A stretch of 64,000 bases of DNA, taken from assembly GCA_002346645.1 (NCBI GenBank), contig DEAD01000003.1:32803-96802 (forward strand), in the 5' to 3' direction. The notes under the pieces are model-generated. The model made no database searches. It was not told where the DNA came from and saw nothing but the letters and a program-made list of their open reading frames with translations. The position numbers were made by a program, and so were the translations under genes. Below are positions 1 to 9,012 of this stretch, one piece after another. Within the stretch, counting starts at the first letter, position 1. Each line of letters begins with the position of its first letter. The stretch is from Dehalococcoidia bacterium UBA2991 (GTDB taxonomy: Bacteria > Chloroflexota > Dehalococcoidia > Tepidiformales > Tepidiformaceae).

Positions 1-1571
1 TCAAAGATGCAGAAGGGTTGGCACAGGCGGAAGGGTTAGCTGAGGAGGTGGCAGACCTTGTGTTGGAGTTTGGGGGTTCGCTAAGCGGGGAACATGGCGA
101 TGGAATTGTGCGGGGCGTGTTCACGGAGCGCATGTTCGGGCCGAAGCTAACACGTGCTTTTCGAGAGCTGAAAGCCATTTGGGATCCTCAGGACTTGCTC
201 AATCCTGGAAAGATTGTGGAGACCCCTCCGTTCTCCGACAACTTGCGATTGAGTCCCTCAACTGTGAATGCGGAGGTAAATACTAAATTTGATTTTGGAT
301 TCGAAGGTGGCCTGGCAGCGGCGGCGGAGCAGTGCAATGGCCAAGGTGCTTGCCGAAAGCTTGATGGAGGAATGTGTCCTTCCTTCATGGTGACTAGGGA
401 TGAAGAGCACTCAACTAGGGGGCGGGCTAATTTGTTGCGGCAAGCACTTAATGGGGTGTTACCGGTGGAGGATGTAACGGGCGAGCGCATGCGCGAGGCC
501 CTCGATCTGTGTGTTGAGTGCAAGGCTTGTAAGACTGAGTGTCCTTCGGGGGTGGACCTTGCCAAACTTAAATACGAAGTGCAGGCGCAGGTTAGTGCGA
601 TGCACGGCGCGCCGTTGCGCGACCGTGCCTTCGCGCGTATCCACCGACTGAGTGCTCTGGCAAGCCGGTTTTCTCCCTTTGTTAATACCTTGGCGAGGCT
701 TGGGTTAGCTCGAAGGTTATTGGAGCAGATAGCTGGTATTGCCTCTCGCCGACCCCTGCCGATGTTCGCTTCTCAGCGGTTCGAATATTGGTGGGCGGAC
801 CGAGGTAAAAACTTAGGTCCAGCTCCTCGTGGGGAGGCCGTCTATTTGGTGGATACGTTTACGGAGTACTTTCATCCGGAAGTAGGTCAGGCGGCAGTGA
901 AAGTGATGGAGGCTTTGGGGTACAGAGTCACAGTAATGTCGAAATTGCGTTGCTGTGGCCGACCTGCAATCTCGAAGGGGCAGTTAGATCTGGCTCGAGG
1001 ATGGGCAGAGGAGAACATTGCGCTCCTAGAGCCGTTTGCCGAGCAAGGGGTCCCTATCGTGGGGACAGAGCCTTCCTGCTTGCTTACTCTCCGGGACGAG
1101 TATTGCGACCTGCTGCCTCGGGATAGGGTTGAGATGATTGCGGGACAGGTCGTTCTTCTTGATGAATTGCTTGTCCAGTTGGTGGATGAGGATGAAGGGG
1201 CGCGGACAACGTTTGGTGTTGGTGAAAGGAGTGATGTGCTTGTGCATGTCCACTGTCATCAGAAGTCGCTTGCAGGAGCACAGGTAACGCTGAAAGCGCT
1301 GGAAATTGCCGGTTACGCCCCTGCACTGGTGGATTCCGGCTGTTGCGGGATGGCGGGATCGTTTGGCTTCGAAAAGGAGCACTACGATGTATCCCGAAAG
1401 ATGGGCGCCTATCGTCTCTTTCCTGCCGTGGAGGGCGCTTCAGAAGAGACTGAGGTAGCGGTAACGGGAGTGTCTTGTCGGCAGCAAATTGGACACTTTA
1501 CGTCTCGTGAACCGCGGCACGTGGCTGAGCTCCTGGCGGAGGCGTTGGGCAGGGAGGACCATGAGGTCTAG
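1..1571 (+). CDS. FAD-linked oxidase / Fe-S oxidoreductase fusion (GlcD-GlcF type), 5' partial
   Basis: C-terminal part of a large 2-hydroxyacid (D-lactate/glycolate/2-hydroxyglutarate-like) dehydrogenase. The frame is open to the window edge, so the FAD-binding N-terminus lies outside. The first ~70 residues carry the end of the FAD-oxidase C-terminal domain (GEHGDG, then DPQDLLNPGK). Then follow two ferredoxin-like cysteine clusters (around CRKLDGGMC, and CVECKACKTEC with a final CP) and two CCG-type heterodisulfide-reductase motifs (RCCGRPA and SGCCGMAGSFG). By family, electrons pass from a flavin through 4Fe-4S clusters to a membrane or quinone acceptor. Fusion of GlcD and GlcF parts in one chain is known in YdiJ-like proteins. 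The exact substrate cannot be told. Confidence 0.9.
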   Translation, partial: KDAEGLAQAEGLAEEVADLVLEFGGSLSGEHGDGIVRGVFTERMFGPKLTRAFRELKAIWDPQDLLNPGKIVETPPFSDNLRLSPSTVNAEVNTKFDFGFEGGLAAAAEQCNGQGACRKLDGGMCPSFMVTRDEEHSTRGRANLLRQALNGVLPVEDVTGERMREALDLCVECKACKTECPSGVDLAKLKYEVQAQVSAMHGAPLRDRAFARIHRLSALASRFSPFVNTLARLGLARRLLEQIAGIASRRPLPMFASQRFEYWWADRGKNLGPAPRGEAVYLVDTFTEYFHPEVGQAAVKVMEALGYRVTVMSKLRCCGRPAISKGQLDLARGWAEENIALLEPFAEQGVPIVGTEPSCLLTLRDEYCDLLPRDRVEMIAGQVVLLDELLVQLVDEDEGARTTFGVGERSDVLVHVHCHQKSLAGAQVTLKALEIAGYAPALVDSGCCGMAGSFGFEKEHYDVSRKMGAYRLFPAVEGASEETEVAVTGVSCRQQIGHFTSREPRHVAELLAEALGREDHEV

Positions 1572-1586
1572 ATAACCGTTAATTAA

Positions 1587-1602
1587 GCAAGGGGGACCTT
1601 GC
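1587..1602. terminator. Possible terminator hairpin between convergent genes
   Basis: A 6-bp perfect stem (GCAAGG/CCTTGC) with a GGGA loop lies between the convergent stops at 1571 and 1643. A second short palindrome, GAGGCGCCTC, at 1616-1625 is followed by GTTTT on the forward strand. Both are short, so a terminator role is only suggested by the position. Confidence 0.3.
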
Positions 1603-1642
1603 CCAATAAATGCAGGAGGCGCCTCGTTTTGGGCCAATAAGT

Positions 1643-2866
1643 CTATGGGCCCTTGACGCCTTCGAACTCGGTCATGATCACGCATTCCAGGATGCCAACG
1701 CCGGTATCGCTTGGATCGTCGAGGTTCGTATAGACGGTAGAAAGTTCCGCATAAGACCCACCACCACTCATTTGGGGAATCTCGTTTCCATCCATATCAA
1801 AAACCTTTACGGGGTGGGAGATATCCCAAACCTCGCCCTCGACAAGAAGCTCTCCTCGGTAGACACCCCTCCCCAGCCGGTCATTCCAACCGTCGGCATA
1901 GCCGCCCGCGCGCATATACACGGGCTCGCTTACGACCTCTAACTGAAAGCGATCGATTCCGCCATCAGGGCGGGTGAGGTTGAGTTTCCCTCGCTTAAAG
2001 CGAGGCAGGCCTTCTTCCCACTCGTGGTCCTCAATTGAGACGTCTGTATAGGAAAAGCTCTTCTTATCTGACTCATAGCCGTACTCCACCCATGAGTGAA
2101 TGCCTGGCTGGGCCTGCCTGCCTGTTCCAGAGGCCGTATAGCGTCCGTCTTCGCCCAGGCGAAAGGCGTAGTACAAGCAACGATCAGGCATATTGACCAC
2201 TGCCCAGTGGCGCATGCCGTCGGCGCGGAAGCTGCCTGGGGCGGGCGGATTTAGTGGTGGAGCAACGTAAGGGTTCGGCTTGCCGCCGGTTCCGGTACCT
2301 GCGCCCATCCCCCATGAATGGTCTCGCGTTCCTGCCCAACCATCCCCGAAGTCGAATTTCCATTCACGGCCGTTGATCTTGATCCAACCAGCGATGTCCG
2401 CGGACTGGATGTAGTTGGAGCGCTCTGCGACGAGCCGCCCGTCGACCCTGAAGCTGCTGCCCGGAGCCTCGTCGTAGGCTGGGGCCTTGCTCTCCCAGAG
2501 GATGTCAAACTCAATGCCATGGGCATTTTCGTCACATCCGAGGCGGAGGGTGCGCATCCCGCGGATGATTTCCTGCCAGAAGGGGCCAACTCGCAGCTCA
2601 TCGATGCGAGGGCGGAGGCGGCGGCTGGCTCGCAGGTTGTACTGCTTCCCATCGTCGACGCTAACGATGGCATAGGCGTCCATCACGTTGGTGTTGGGAT
2701 AGAGGCGGATAGCAGTTATCAGATTCACCTCCCCGGCAGGGTCGCCGAAGCAGAACCAATAGCCATCACTCCACTCGGGGCTGGCAGTTTGGACGGAGTT
2801 GAAGGTATCGATCGTTTGGTGGCGGGGCCACTCATCGAGCTCTGTGAGGACTCGGGGTTCGGGCAT
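1643..2866 (-). CDS. AttH/CrtC-like lipocalin-fold protein (tentative)
   Basis: 407-aa soluble protein with no signal peptide or membrane segment. Features resemble the AttH/hydroxyneurosporene-hydratase-like (CrtC) superfamily: many beta-strand-like segments, a central GTRDHSWG motif (family proteins carry RDHSWG at this place), and aromatic-rich strands such as WSDGYWFCFGDP near the N-terminus. Small DUF families of this fold (DUF7064/7065 type) are an alternative name. The start is supported by AAAGGAA 8-10 nt upstream of the ATG. It is the last gene of a reverse-strand run, 25 nt after the DDN-type reductase. Function is unknown; a lipid- or terpenoid-handling role would be a guess. Confidence 0.55.
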   Translation of the reverse strand: MPEPRVLTELDEWPRHQTIDTFNSVQTASPEWSDGYWFCFGDPAGEVNLITAIRLYPNTNVMDAYAIVSVDDGKQYNLRASRRLRPRIDELRVGPFWQEIIRGMRTLRLGCDENAHGIEFDILWESKAPAYDEAPGSSFRVDGRLVAERSNYIQSADIAGWIKINGREWKFDFGDGWAGTRDHSWGMGAGTGTGGKPNPYVAPPLNPPAPGSFRADGMRHWAVVNMPDRCLYYAFRLGEDGRYTASGTGRQAQPGIHSWVEYGYESDKKSFSYTDVSIEDHEWEEGLPRFKRGKLNLTRPDGGIDRFQLEVVSEPVYMRAGGYADGWNDRLGRGVYRGELLVEGEVWDISHPVKVFDMDGNEIPQMSGGGSYAELSTVYTNLDDPSDTGVGILECVIMTEFEGVKGP

Positions 2867-2891
2867 GGCAGGTTCCTTTCTCTGAGCCTAT

Positions 2892-3320
2892 CTAGGGGCG
2901 TCGAATGACTACGACTGGTATCTGACGACTTGTCTTGGACTGGTACTCCTTGAACTGCGGCATTTGGGCCGACTGCTGATCGAAAAGGCGCTGGCGTTCC
3001 TCACCCTCGGTGATAACGGCAGTTGTTGTAAAGGTCTCGGTGGGGAGCTCGATTGTGACCTCAGGGTTGTTGCGTAAGTTGAGAAACCAAGCAGGATGGC
3101 GGGGGCCGCCTGCGTATGAGGCGATTATGACGATGTCATTGCCGTCAGTGCTGTGAACGAGCGGCGTGGTCCGTGTTTTACCGGTTTTGGAACCGATCGT
3201 GGTGATCAGTAGAAGGGGTGCTCCTGTGAACTGGCCAGTCACCCTCCCCTTGTTGTCACGGAATTCTTTGATGATCTTGTTGTTGTAATCGATCATCTGT
3301 ACGACTTGGTCTGAAGTCAC
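2892..3320 (-). CDS. F420H2-dependent DDN-family nitroreductase/quinone reductase
   Basis: 142-aa single-domain protein of the deazaflavin-dependent nitroreductase (DDN, DUF385) family, split-barrel fold. Diagnostic segments are LLLITTIGSKTGKTRTTPL (the F420-phosphate region) and the PAWFLNLRNNPEVTIEL stretch. Family members reduce quinones or nitro compounds with F420H2. The start is a GTG with AGGAG 7 nt upstream. It sits 51 nt downstream of a zinc alcohol dehydrogenase. Together with the luciferase-like oxidoreductases elsewhere in the window it implies that the host makes coenzyme F420, though no F420 biosynthesis gene is present here. Confidence 0.85.
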   Translation of the reverse strand: MTSDQVVQMIDYNNKIIKEFRDNKGRVTGQFTGAPLLLITTIGSKTGKTRTTPLVHSTDGNDIVIIASYAGGPRHPAWFLNLRNNPEVTIELPTETFTTTAVITEGEERQRLFDQQSAQMPQFKEYQSKTSRQIPVVVIRRP

Positions 3321-3371
3321 CGAATTACTCCTGCGGTTGTGCTCGAAGAGTCTAGCCGAGGTGGGGAATAG

Positions 3372-4373
3372 CTATTGGCTCATCTTAATTACAGCGGTGC
3401 CGACTGTTCTGCCCTCCGCTAGGTCTGTCAGGATCTGGTTGGCAGCATCAAGATTGTAAACCTCGGTTTCGGCACGGATGGGGATCTTGGTGGCGAGGGC
3501 GAGGAACTCTTTGGAATCTTGTCGTGTGAAATTGGCGACACTGCGGATAGTGCGTTCCCACCAGAGGTGTTCGTAGGAAAACTCGGGAATGCGGTCCAGG
3601 TGGATGGCGTTTATGGCGACTGTGCCTCCCCGGTCGACCGCCTTTAGTGCTGCCACAACGACCTCGCCGGCGGGAGCGAAGGTAATGGCGGCATCAAGGG
3701 CCACGGGTGGGAGGTCATCCGTTCCGCCAGCCCATGTAGCCCCAAGGGATAAGGCATGCTGCTGGTCCCGCTTTGATCGGGTGGCAACGAAGACTTCGCA
3801 ACCCCAATAGGTTGCTATCTGCAGGGTCAGCCGCGCTGAGGATCCGAAGCCGTATAGCCCGAGCCGTCCGCCGTGCGAGATACCGGAGAGGCGCAGGGCG
3901 CGGTAGCCGATGATACCGCCACAAAGTAGGGGTGCCGTCTCGATAGGGTCGAGGGTCGAGGGAAGTGAATGAGCGAAATCCGCACGTACAGTCATGAATT
4001 CTGCAAACCCGCCATCACGGTCCCAGCCTGTGAATTGGGAAGTCTCACAAAGGTTCTCATTGCCCGAATTACAACGAGAGCAGTTTCCGCAGGCATCAGC
4101 AAGCCAGGCTACTCCTGCGTGTTCGCCGACTTGCCAATCCTCCACCCCTTCACCCAGCTCTTCGACGATTCCGATAGCCTGGTGTCCGGGGATTATGGGG
4201 AGGAGTCTTGCCTTGAGGTCGCCTTCGCAGATCTGGAGATCTGTGCGGCAAACGGCGCAAGCTGAAACCTTCAGCAGCAGTTCTCCGGCTGCAGGGATGG
4301 GATCGGGTTGGGAGGTGATTGTTAGAGGTGTATCGCCCGCGGATCTGGGGCTTTCCAGCGAAGCTGCGCGCAT
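3372..4373 (-). CDS. Zinc-dependent alcohol dehydrogenase (MDR family)
   Basis: 333-aa medium-chain dehydrogenase/reductase. The catalytic-zinc region has CAVCRTDL followed by PGHQAIGIVEELG; the usual GHE is GHQ here, a variant I recall from the CAD2/AdhA-like subgroup. The structural-zinc loop CGNCSRCNSGNENLC has all four cysteines. The nucleotide-binding motif is GLYGFGSSA. The enzyme should oxidise an alcohol or reduce an aldehyde with NAD(P). TAGGAT stands 6 nt before the ATG and could act as a weak ribosome site or a leaderless -10. It is followed after 51 nt by the DDN reductase and preceded after 9 nt by the MUG glycosylase, so co-transcription is likely. Confidence 0.88.
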   Translation of the reverse strand: MRAASLESPRSAGDTPLTITSQPDPIPAAGELLLKVSACAVCRTDLQICEGDLKARLLPIIPGHQAIGIVEELGEGVEDWQVGEHAGVAWLADACGNCSRCNSGNENLCETSQFTGWDRDGGFAEFMTVRADFAHSLPSTLDPIETAPLLCGGIIGYRALRLSGISHGGRLGLYGFGSSARLTLQIATYWGCEVFVATRSKRDQQHALSLGATWAGGTDDLPPVALDAAITFAPAGEVVVAALKAVDRGGTVAINAIHLDRIPEFSYEHLWWERTIRSVANFTRQDSKEFLALATKIPIRAETEVYNLDAANQILTDLAEGRTVGTAVIKMSQ

Positions 4374-4382
4374 GATCTAATC

Positions 4383-4949
4383 CTACGAGCGCAAGGGCGC
4401 AGAGGGGGGATTGACCAACTTAGCCAACTTTTTAAGGAGGGCTAGTCGCTCGTGTTGCCAGCGACAAGCAAGGCCACTGGACGAGGGCACTACATAGGGA
4501 ATGGTATTGCCAATGCGAACCGGCTGAATCCCGTTGAGGTGACCCTTCGACTTCGTGGGAAGTTGGCCGAGAGCATGTTGGGCAAAGAGAGAGTAGACAC
4601 CTCGTCCATTGAAGATGGCGTATGTCGGTTGATGTTCCTCGAGTTTCCTGAGGAGGTACTTGGAACCCTGAGCGATTTCCATGTCAGTAAGTTCGTTTGC
4701 CTGCACGGTGGGGCGAGGACAAAGGTCTATGAAGCCGATCCCTGCTTCATCCATGAGAGTTGCATCATCCTCGGGTCCAGCGGGTTGGGTGAGAAGGCCG
4801 CTTGCATTCAGTTGTTTCCAGAAAACGTTGCTGGCTCGGGCGTAGTAGTGCCCCTCCTTGGCAGAGTAGATAGAGGGGTTATAGCCAATGAAGACAAACC
4901 CCAGACCGGGGCGGAGGTAGCGAGGGAGGGTCTGGATATTCACTGTCAT
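4383..4949 (-). CDS. mug: Mismatch-specific uracil/thymine DNA glycosylase (MUG/TDG family)
   Basis: 188-aa protein matching the MUG/TDG branch of the uracil-DNA glycosylase superfamily. Motif I is seen as FIGYNPSIYSA (GINPG in E. coli Mug) and motif II as VPSSSGLAC (NPSGLS in Mug). It should excise U or T mispaired with G and start base-excision repair. The ATG overlaps the stop of the upstream membrane-protein gene by 4 nt (ATGA), so translation is probably coupled. Full family length with no sign of decay. Confidence 0.85.
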   Translation of the reverse strand: MTVNIQTLPRYLRPGLGFVFIGYNPSIYSAKEGHYYARASNVFWKQLNASGLLTQPAGPEDDATLMDEAGIGFIDLCPRPTVQANELTDMEIAQGSKYLLRKLEEHQPTYAIFNGRGVYSLFAQHALGQLPTKSKGHLNGIQPVRIGNTIPYVVPSSSGLACRWQHERLALLKKLAKLVNPPSAPLRS

Positions 4950-5467
4950 TCTTCGGACTCGGTGAGCTCAAAACGAACATCCGGATCTTCTAGGTGAAGG
5001 AAGAGGGCATTGAACTGCTGGTCTTTAGAGAGGGTGAAAGATAAAGAGAAAATGAACCGCTCCCCCTTCCGTAGCTGTCTTGGAGGATCGAGATCTTTCG
5101 GCTTAGCCAGGATGTGCTCTCCGTTTGCAAGTTCCAGCGTTGCTCCGTTGCTATCAAAGATCAGCACCTCCTTCGCTTCAACATTGAGGAGGATTTCGAT
5201 GCTGCGCAACACTTTGTCGTGGTCAACGGACTCGTTGCTGGAGATATGGGCGATAGTGATTACATGTTCACTGTCGCTGTACGTTCCCCCTGTGGTCACA
5301 GTGGCTTCGTCGAAGAAGAAGTTGAGGGCAGCAGGGACACCGAGGATGCCGGCTGGGAGCCCCACGATGATTCCAAGAATGGCTGCGATGCGGAGGCAGC
5401 CCCGGCGTTGGGATGACTCTTCGCGCTCGGTAGGGATGGTGATGCGGCGGCGGGATGGTTCAGTCAT
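4946..5467 (-). CDS. Hypothetical single-pass membrane protein
   Basis: 173 aa. An arginine-rich cytoplasmic N-terminus (RRRITIPTEREESSQRRG) precedes one hydrophobic segment at about residues 26-50. The remaining ~120 residues look like an extracytoplasmic beta-rich domain. No family is recognised. It sits 6 nt after the methyltransferase gene and overlaps the DNA glycosylase start by 4 nt, so it belongs to the same transcript. No Shine-Dalgarno is obvious. Confidence 0.6.
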   Translation of the reverse strand: MTEPSRRRITIPTEREESSQRRGCLRIAAILGIIVGLPAGILGVPAALNFFFDEATVTTGGTYSDSEHVITIAHISSNESVDHDKVLRSIEILLNVEAKEVLIFDSNGATLELANGEHILAKPKDLDPPRQLRKGERFIFSLSFTLSKDQQFNALFLHLEDPDVRFELTESEE

Positions 5468-5473
5468 GGGGCT

Positions 5474-6106
5474 TTAATGTATTCGAGCGGCAATAACGCC
5501 GGCGAAGTTGAGCCCGGTGCTGAGCAGGTAGCGCTCATCGGCAGCAAGGAGGACAAGGAACCGACGGAGGGCATTAGCCTCGCTGTCCTCTGAGGCCTCT
5601 GCAAGGGCGGTAGTGTTGATGACGGTGAGTGAACCGCCGACACGGAGGAGTCGCGTGATGTCCTCTTGCATGTGTTCGTATTGGCTCCACCCCCCGCTTA
5701 AAATGGCGAGGTCATACGGTCCATTAAGCCCATGGATCACGGATGAGAGATTTCCAGAGTGGACGTGTACGTGTTCGGAGAGAGCCTGCTGTTTGGCCGC
5801 TTTTTGTATAGCAGTGGCAACTTTTGGATTTTGTTCCACGACTTCTAACCGGCCCGTGTGGCCGAGGGCGCCAGATATGTGAAGGGCGAGATAAGTAGCC
5901 AGGCTAGTGGCGAACTGTTCTGGGATGGGTGTGTCCTCAACAAGAAGGATGTAGCTAGCCCGTGTCGCTCGCACGAGGGTGGCAATCTGGAGGGCAGTAG
6001 AAATGGCCGAAAGCCTGATGTCAGAAGGGGCCTCGGAGATTACAGATGTGAAGCGGTCGGGCTGGGTCTCCATCAGTTTGTGAGCGAAGTCGTTTTCGGC
6101 AGACAT
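5474..6106 (-). CDS. Class I SAM-dependent methyltransferase (O-methyltransferase-like)
   Basis: 210 aa with the order typical of small O-methyltransferases. The SAM-binding beta1 strand is poorly conserved. An acidic beta2 end (GRLEVVEQNP) binds the ribose. A GPYDLAILSGG strand corresponds to the family's D-x-x-F-I-D strand but lacks the usual metal-binding Asp. The strand RLLRVGGSLTVIN follows. Family membership is therefore by pattern and the metal site looks degenerate. TACAAT lies 7 nt before the ATG with no Shine-Dalgarno, which fits a leaderless start. It is the likely first gene of the run down to 1643. Confidence 0.65.
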   Translation of the reverse strand: MSAENDFAHKLMETQPDRFTSVISEAPSDIRLSAISTALQIATLVRATRASYILLVEDTPIPEQFATSLATYLALHISGALGHTGRLEVVEQNPKVATAIQKAAKQQALSEHVHVHSGNLSSVIHGLNGPYDLAILSGGWSQYEHMQEDITRLLRVGGSLTVINTTALAEASEDSEANALRRFLVLLAADERYLLSTGLNFAGVIAARIH

Positions 6107-6146
6107 CTCATCAATTGTAGGAGTTGGTAGGTGGTCTCGTTGGGCG

Positions 6147-6764
6147 TTAGGCCAGAGCTTGCTCGATAAGAGACCGATCTGCTGGAGAGATGTCGGAAGC
6201 TAGGGCTAACTCACGAGCGGCTGGGCTGATCTTTTGCCAGGTCTTGCGAATAACATCGACCATGGTGTCGTTGTTGGTACGGAGTACAAGGTCATGGAGC
6301 TGTGTTTCGAGAAACACCAGAGTGAGACCGTCTTCAAAAGCTTGGCCTTCGGGGTCATTCTTGGAGGTTTCTTTACGGATGATTTGCTCGACACGTTTGA
6401 TTGCCTCCTCTTCGTATCCAGCCTTTTCCAAGATCTCCCGGGCGTAGCGTGCGTGGCGCATCTGAAGATCACGGCGCCAGCGGAGGTATCCCCGCCGACC
6501 CTCTGGGAAACTGTCACGGGGAGACTCCCATCGGCGAATGTGGTGGGCGCGGGCGGCAAGTAGTAGGGGTTCAGTAGGTTCTGGAAGTAGACGGCCCATC
6601 CACTCCATAAGCATGCGCGCGTGGGTGAGCTCCTTAGGTAAAGGCTGGCCGTCAACCTCAATAGTTACGGGATCGGCGGCGTTGGCCTCATCGATTAGGG
6701 AGATGGCGTCTTGGAAGCGGGGTCCAAATGAATAATTGGTCACGACCAGACCAGCATCGCACAT
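6147..6764 (-). CDS. DUF4202 family protein
   Basis: About 205 aa, helical. It matches the DUF4202 pattern: an ISLIDEANAADP opening, a THARMLMEWMGRLLPEPTEPLLLAARAHHIRRWE stretch (described here only by its ends, THARM and HHIRRWE), and a WRRDLQ...HARYAREIL segment. Its His and Asp/Glu residues resemble an HD-like metal site but the biochemical role of the family is not known. The start is uncertain: the frame stays open to 6830, where it would overlap folC. Family proteins begin near SFGPRF, so the ATG at 6762-6764 or a GTG at 6741-6743 is more plausible. It is divergent from folC. Confidence 0.75.
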   Translation of the reverse strand: MCDAGLVVTNYSFGPRFQDAISLIDEANAADPVTIEVDGQPLPKELTHARMLMEWMGRLLPEPTEPLLLAARAHHIRRWESPRDSFPEGRRGYLRWRRDLQMRHARYAREILEKAGYEEEAIKRVEQIIRKETSKNDPEGQAFEDGLTLVFLETQLHDLVLRTNNDTMVDVIRKTWQKISPAARELALASDISPADRSLIEQALA

Positions 6765-6770
6765 CGAACC

Positions 6771-6776
6771 TACAAT
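6771..6776 (+). promoter_or_regulatory. Candidate -10 element for leaderless folC mRNA
   Basis: TACAAT is placed 7 nt before the ATG at 6784, with no Shine-Dalgarno between. The same arrangement is seen before several other genes in this window. No good -35 hexamer is visible. Confidence 0.35.
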
Positions 6777-6783
6777 GACCCAC

Positions 6784-8121
6784 ATGAACCAGCGAGATGC
6801 CATTAGGTTCCTTGAGTCGTTTGTAGACATGGAGCGCGACTCCGGGGCCTCTGCAAGTCCGCCGATGAATCTTGCCTCGATGCGATCATTGCTTCGTCGA
6901 CTAGGAGACCCTCAGCGAGGCCGCAAAACTGTTCATGTGACGGGTACAAACGGCAAAGGCAGCGTCTCTGCGATGATCGAAGGAATACTTCGGGCAGCTG
7001 GAGAACGGACGGCTCTTTTCACGAGCCCACACCTCCATTCTTATGCTGAGCGCATTCGAATTGACGGGGAACCGGTAGATGTTGCTGAGGGATTGAGTGC
7101 TATCCGTCCTGCAGTAGAGGCGGAGCAAGAGTCAGCTGGTGGCACAGTGAGTACTTTTGGGGTGCTCACGGCCCTCTTCCATTGGGTAACCCGAGACGCT
7201 TTGGGTGATAGCGGGTGGCAGGTGGTTGAGGTGGGCCTGGGCGGGTCGTTTGATGCAACAAATGTTTATGACGGCGCTGAAATTGTGGTGATCATGCCGA
7301 TTGGGTTGGATCACACAGCCATTTTGGGCGACACGACGGTCGAGATTGCTCGAGATAAGGCCGGCATCATCGGGCGGAATTCAACCTGTGTCCTCGCCCC
7401 CCAGCCAGATCCCGCCGTAACCCAGGTTGTACGGGAGCGTTGCCGGGAGGTAGGGGCGGAACTAAGGCTGGTAGAGGAAGAGTGGAGTACAGAGGTGCTG
7501 GAAAGGTACGTGTTTGGGCAGTCGTTCTTAATGCATGGATTAGGGGGTACACGGGAGTTTCGCACGCCGATGTTGGGTGCTCACCAAGTGGGTAACGCAG
7601 CGACCGCTGTAGCTGTGGCGCATGAGCTTCGTGACTGTGGGGCGAATATCGACGACGAAGCGATCACTGGGGGTATTGCTAGGACACGTATCGCCGGACG
7701 ACTTGAGGTGATGGGCCAGGATCCGCTACTTGTTGCAGATGGTGCGCACAATCCTGCCGCCGCAGCAATTTTGGTAGAGGGCCTGCGGGAATATCTAGAG
7801 TGGCGCCGTTGCTTTTTCGTTTTAGGGGTAATGGGTGGCAAGGATCTCCCAGGTATGGGCTACAAGCTCGCTGGATTGAGTAGCGGTGTGTGGTGCTGCG
7901 GACTTACATCTCAGCGTGCGCTAGATCCCGCTGAGATGGCTTTTGAGCTGGCTTCGATGATGCCTCAGGTAGAGCAGGCGGGGAGTGTTGCCGAGGGCAT
8001 TGAGGAGGCACGGCGTCAGGCGACAGAGGCCGATCTGATTTGTGTCACGGGATCGCTGTATGCGGTTGCTGAAGCGCGTTCAGTGATTCTGGGCAAGAGC
8101 GTCCAAGGGCATAAGAGTTAA
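6784..8121 (+). CDS. folC: Folylpolyglutamate synthase / dihydrofolate synthase
   Basis: 445-aa Mur-ligase-type enzyme that adds glutamate to folates and dihydropteroate. Visible motifs are the P-loop HVTGTNGKGS at residues 51-60, SPHLHSYAERIRIDG, a GLGGSFDATN stretch, and the C-terminal-domain motif ADGAHNPAA. I chose the ATG at 6784 because family N-termini begin a few residues before the DAIRFLE-like helix and because TACAAT sits 7 nt upstream. A TTG at 6736 and an ATG at 6775 are in frame. Its stop overlaps the metF start by one base (TAATG), so both folate genes are coupled. Confidence 0.93.
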   Translation: MNQRDAIRFLESFVDMERDSGASASPPMNLASMRSLLRRLGDPQRGRKTVHVTGTNGKGSVSAMIEGILRAAGERTALFTSPHLHSYAERIRIDGEPVDVAEGLSAIRPAVEAEQESAGGTVSTFGVLTALFHWVTRDALGDSGWQVVEVGLGGSFDATNVYDGAEIVVIMPIGLDHTAILGDTTVEIARDKAGIIGRNSTCVLAPQPDPAVTQVVRERCREVGAELRLVEEEWSTEVLERYVFGQSFLMHGLGGTREFRTPMLGAHQVGNAATAVAVAHELRDCGANIDDEAITGGIARTRIAGRLEVMGQDPLLVADGAHNPAAAAILVEGLREYLEWRRCFFVLGVMGGKDLPGMGYKLAGLSSGVWCCGLTSQRALDPAEMAFELASMMPQVEQAGSVAEGIEEARRQATEADLICVTGSLYAVAEARSVILGKSVQGHKS

Positions 8122-9002
8122 TGTCACTGGACTCGTACGCGGCTTCGGGACAGGCTGGGCTAATGTCCTTCCGTGAAGCAATGGAAAGTGGAGCATTTCC
8201 TGTCTCGCTAGAGATCACTCCGCCCCGTATTCCCAAGAAGGCAGTGCTGCTTCGGCGCGCACGACTACTAGATTCCCGCACGTTAACAGTGAATGTCATC
8301 CAGCGGCCTGATAGGCAGTCCAGTTTGGAAGCAGCCTTGGAGCTCCGACGCGAAGGCTTGGAGCCGATTTGGCATCTCACGACCCGTGGACGTTCTGGTA
8401 AAGATATCGCTGCGGACGTAACGCAGGCTCAAAATGGTGGTCTTAGACATGTGCTCTGTCTCAGGGGGGACCAAGTTCAAGAGTCGGGAGGGATAGCAGT
8501 TGTTGAGGCGATCGGTGTTATTCGGGAACAGGCTCCCGAGATGGCAATAGGGGCAGCGCTCGACCAGTACCGTGCGAACGAGTCCACCGATCGCCTACTA
8601 GCGGCCAAGCTGCGTGCGGGAGCAGGTAGCGTTTGGACCCAACCGGTATTTGAGGTTGCCCCACTACTTCGGGCTGCCAGTTTTGTGAAGGCCGTTCGAC
8701 CAGATGCGCATGTGGTAGCGATGGCGATGCCACTGCTGACTTCAGAATCCCTGGATGCTATCAGTGAACGGCTCCGGATCCCGGCACCGGAGGCCTTACG
8801 AAGACGTATTCAGATGGGAGAGGAGGAGGCGTGGCGCGCTTTTGAGGAGACTCTTGCGATCCTGGCGGGAGAAGAGCTTGTCGATGCCGTTGCGCTCATG
8901 ACTTACCGTGCTGACCCGCCGGAAGGGACGGCGGAGCGCTTGCTCTCGGGACTACAAAGGATGGGCATTGGGAAGGCGGCGAGCCCGTCAACTGATTGTT
9001 AG
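8121..9002 (+). CDS. metF: Methylenetetrahydrofolate reductase
   Basis: 293-aa TIM-barrel flavoprotein that reduces 5,10-methylene-THF to 5-methyl-THF for methionine synthesis. The first strand has SLEITPPR at about residues 29-36; E31 fits the catalytic Glu of FEFFPPR in E. coli MetF. Later features include HLTTRGRS, HVLCLRGDQ (family: LRGDPP), AALDQYRA and an internal TQPVFEV barrel strand. The ATG overlaps the last base of the folC stop. Sequence is divergent from enteric MetF but the order of motifs is complete. Confidence 0.85.
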   Translation: MSLDSYAASGQAGLMSFREAMESGAFPVSLEITPPRIPKKAVLLRRARLLDSRTLTVNVIQRPDRQSSLEAALELRREGLEPIWHLTTRGRSGKDIAADVTQAQNGGLRHVLCLRGDQVQESGGIAVVEAIGVIREQAPEMAIGAALDQYRANESTDRLLAAKLRAGAGSVWTQPVFEVAPLLRAASFVKAVRPDAHVVAMAMPLLTSESLDAISERLRIPAPEALRRRIQMGEEEAWRAFEETLAILAGEELVDAVALMTYRADPPEGTAERLLSGLQRMGIGKAASPSTDC

Positions 9003-9012
9003 ACTCCCGCAC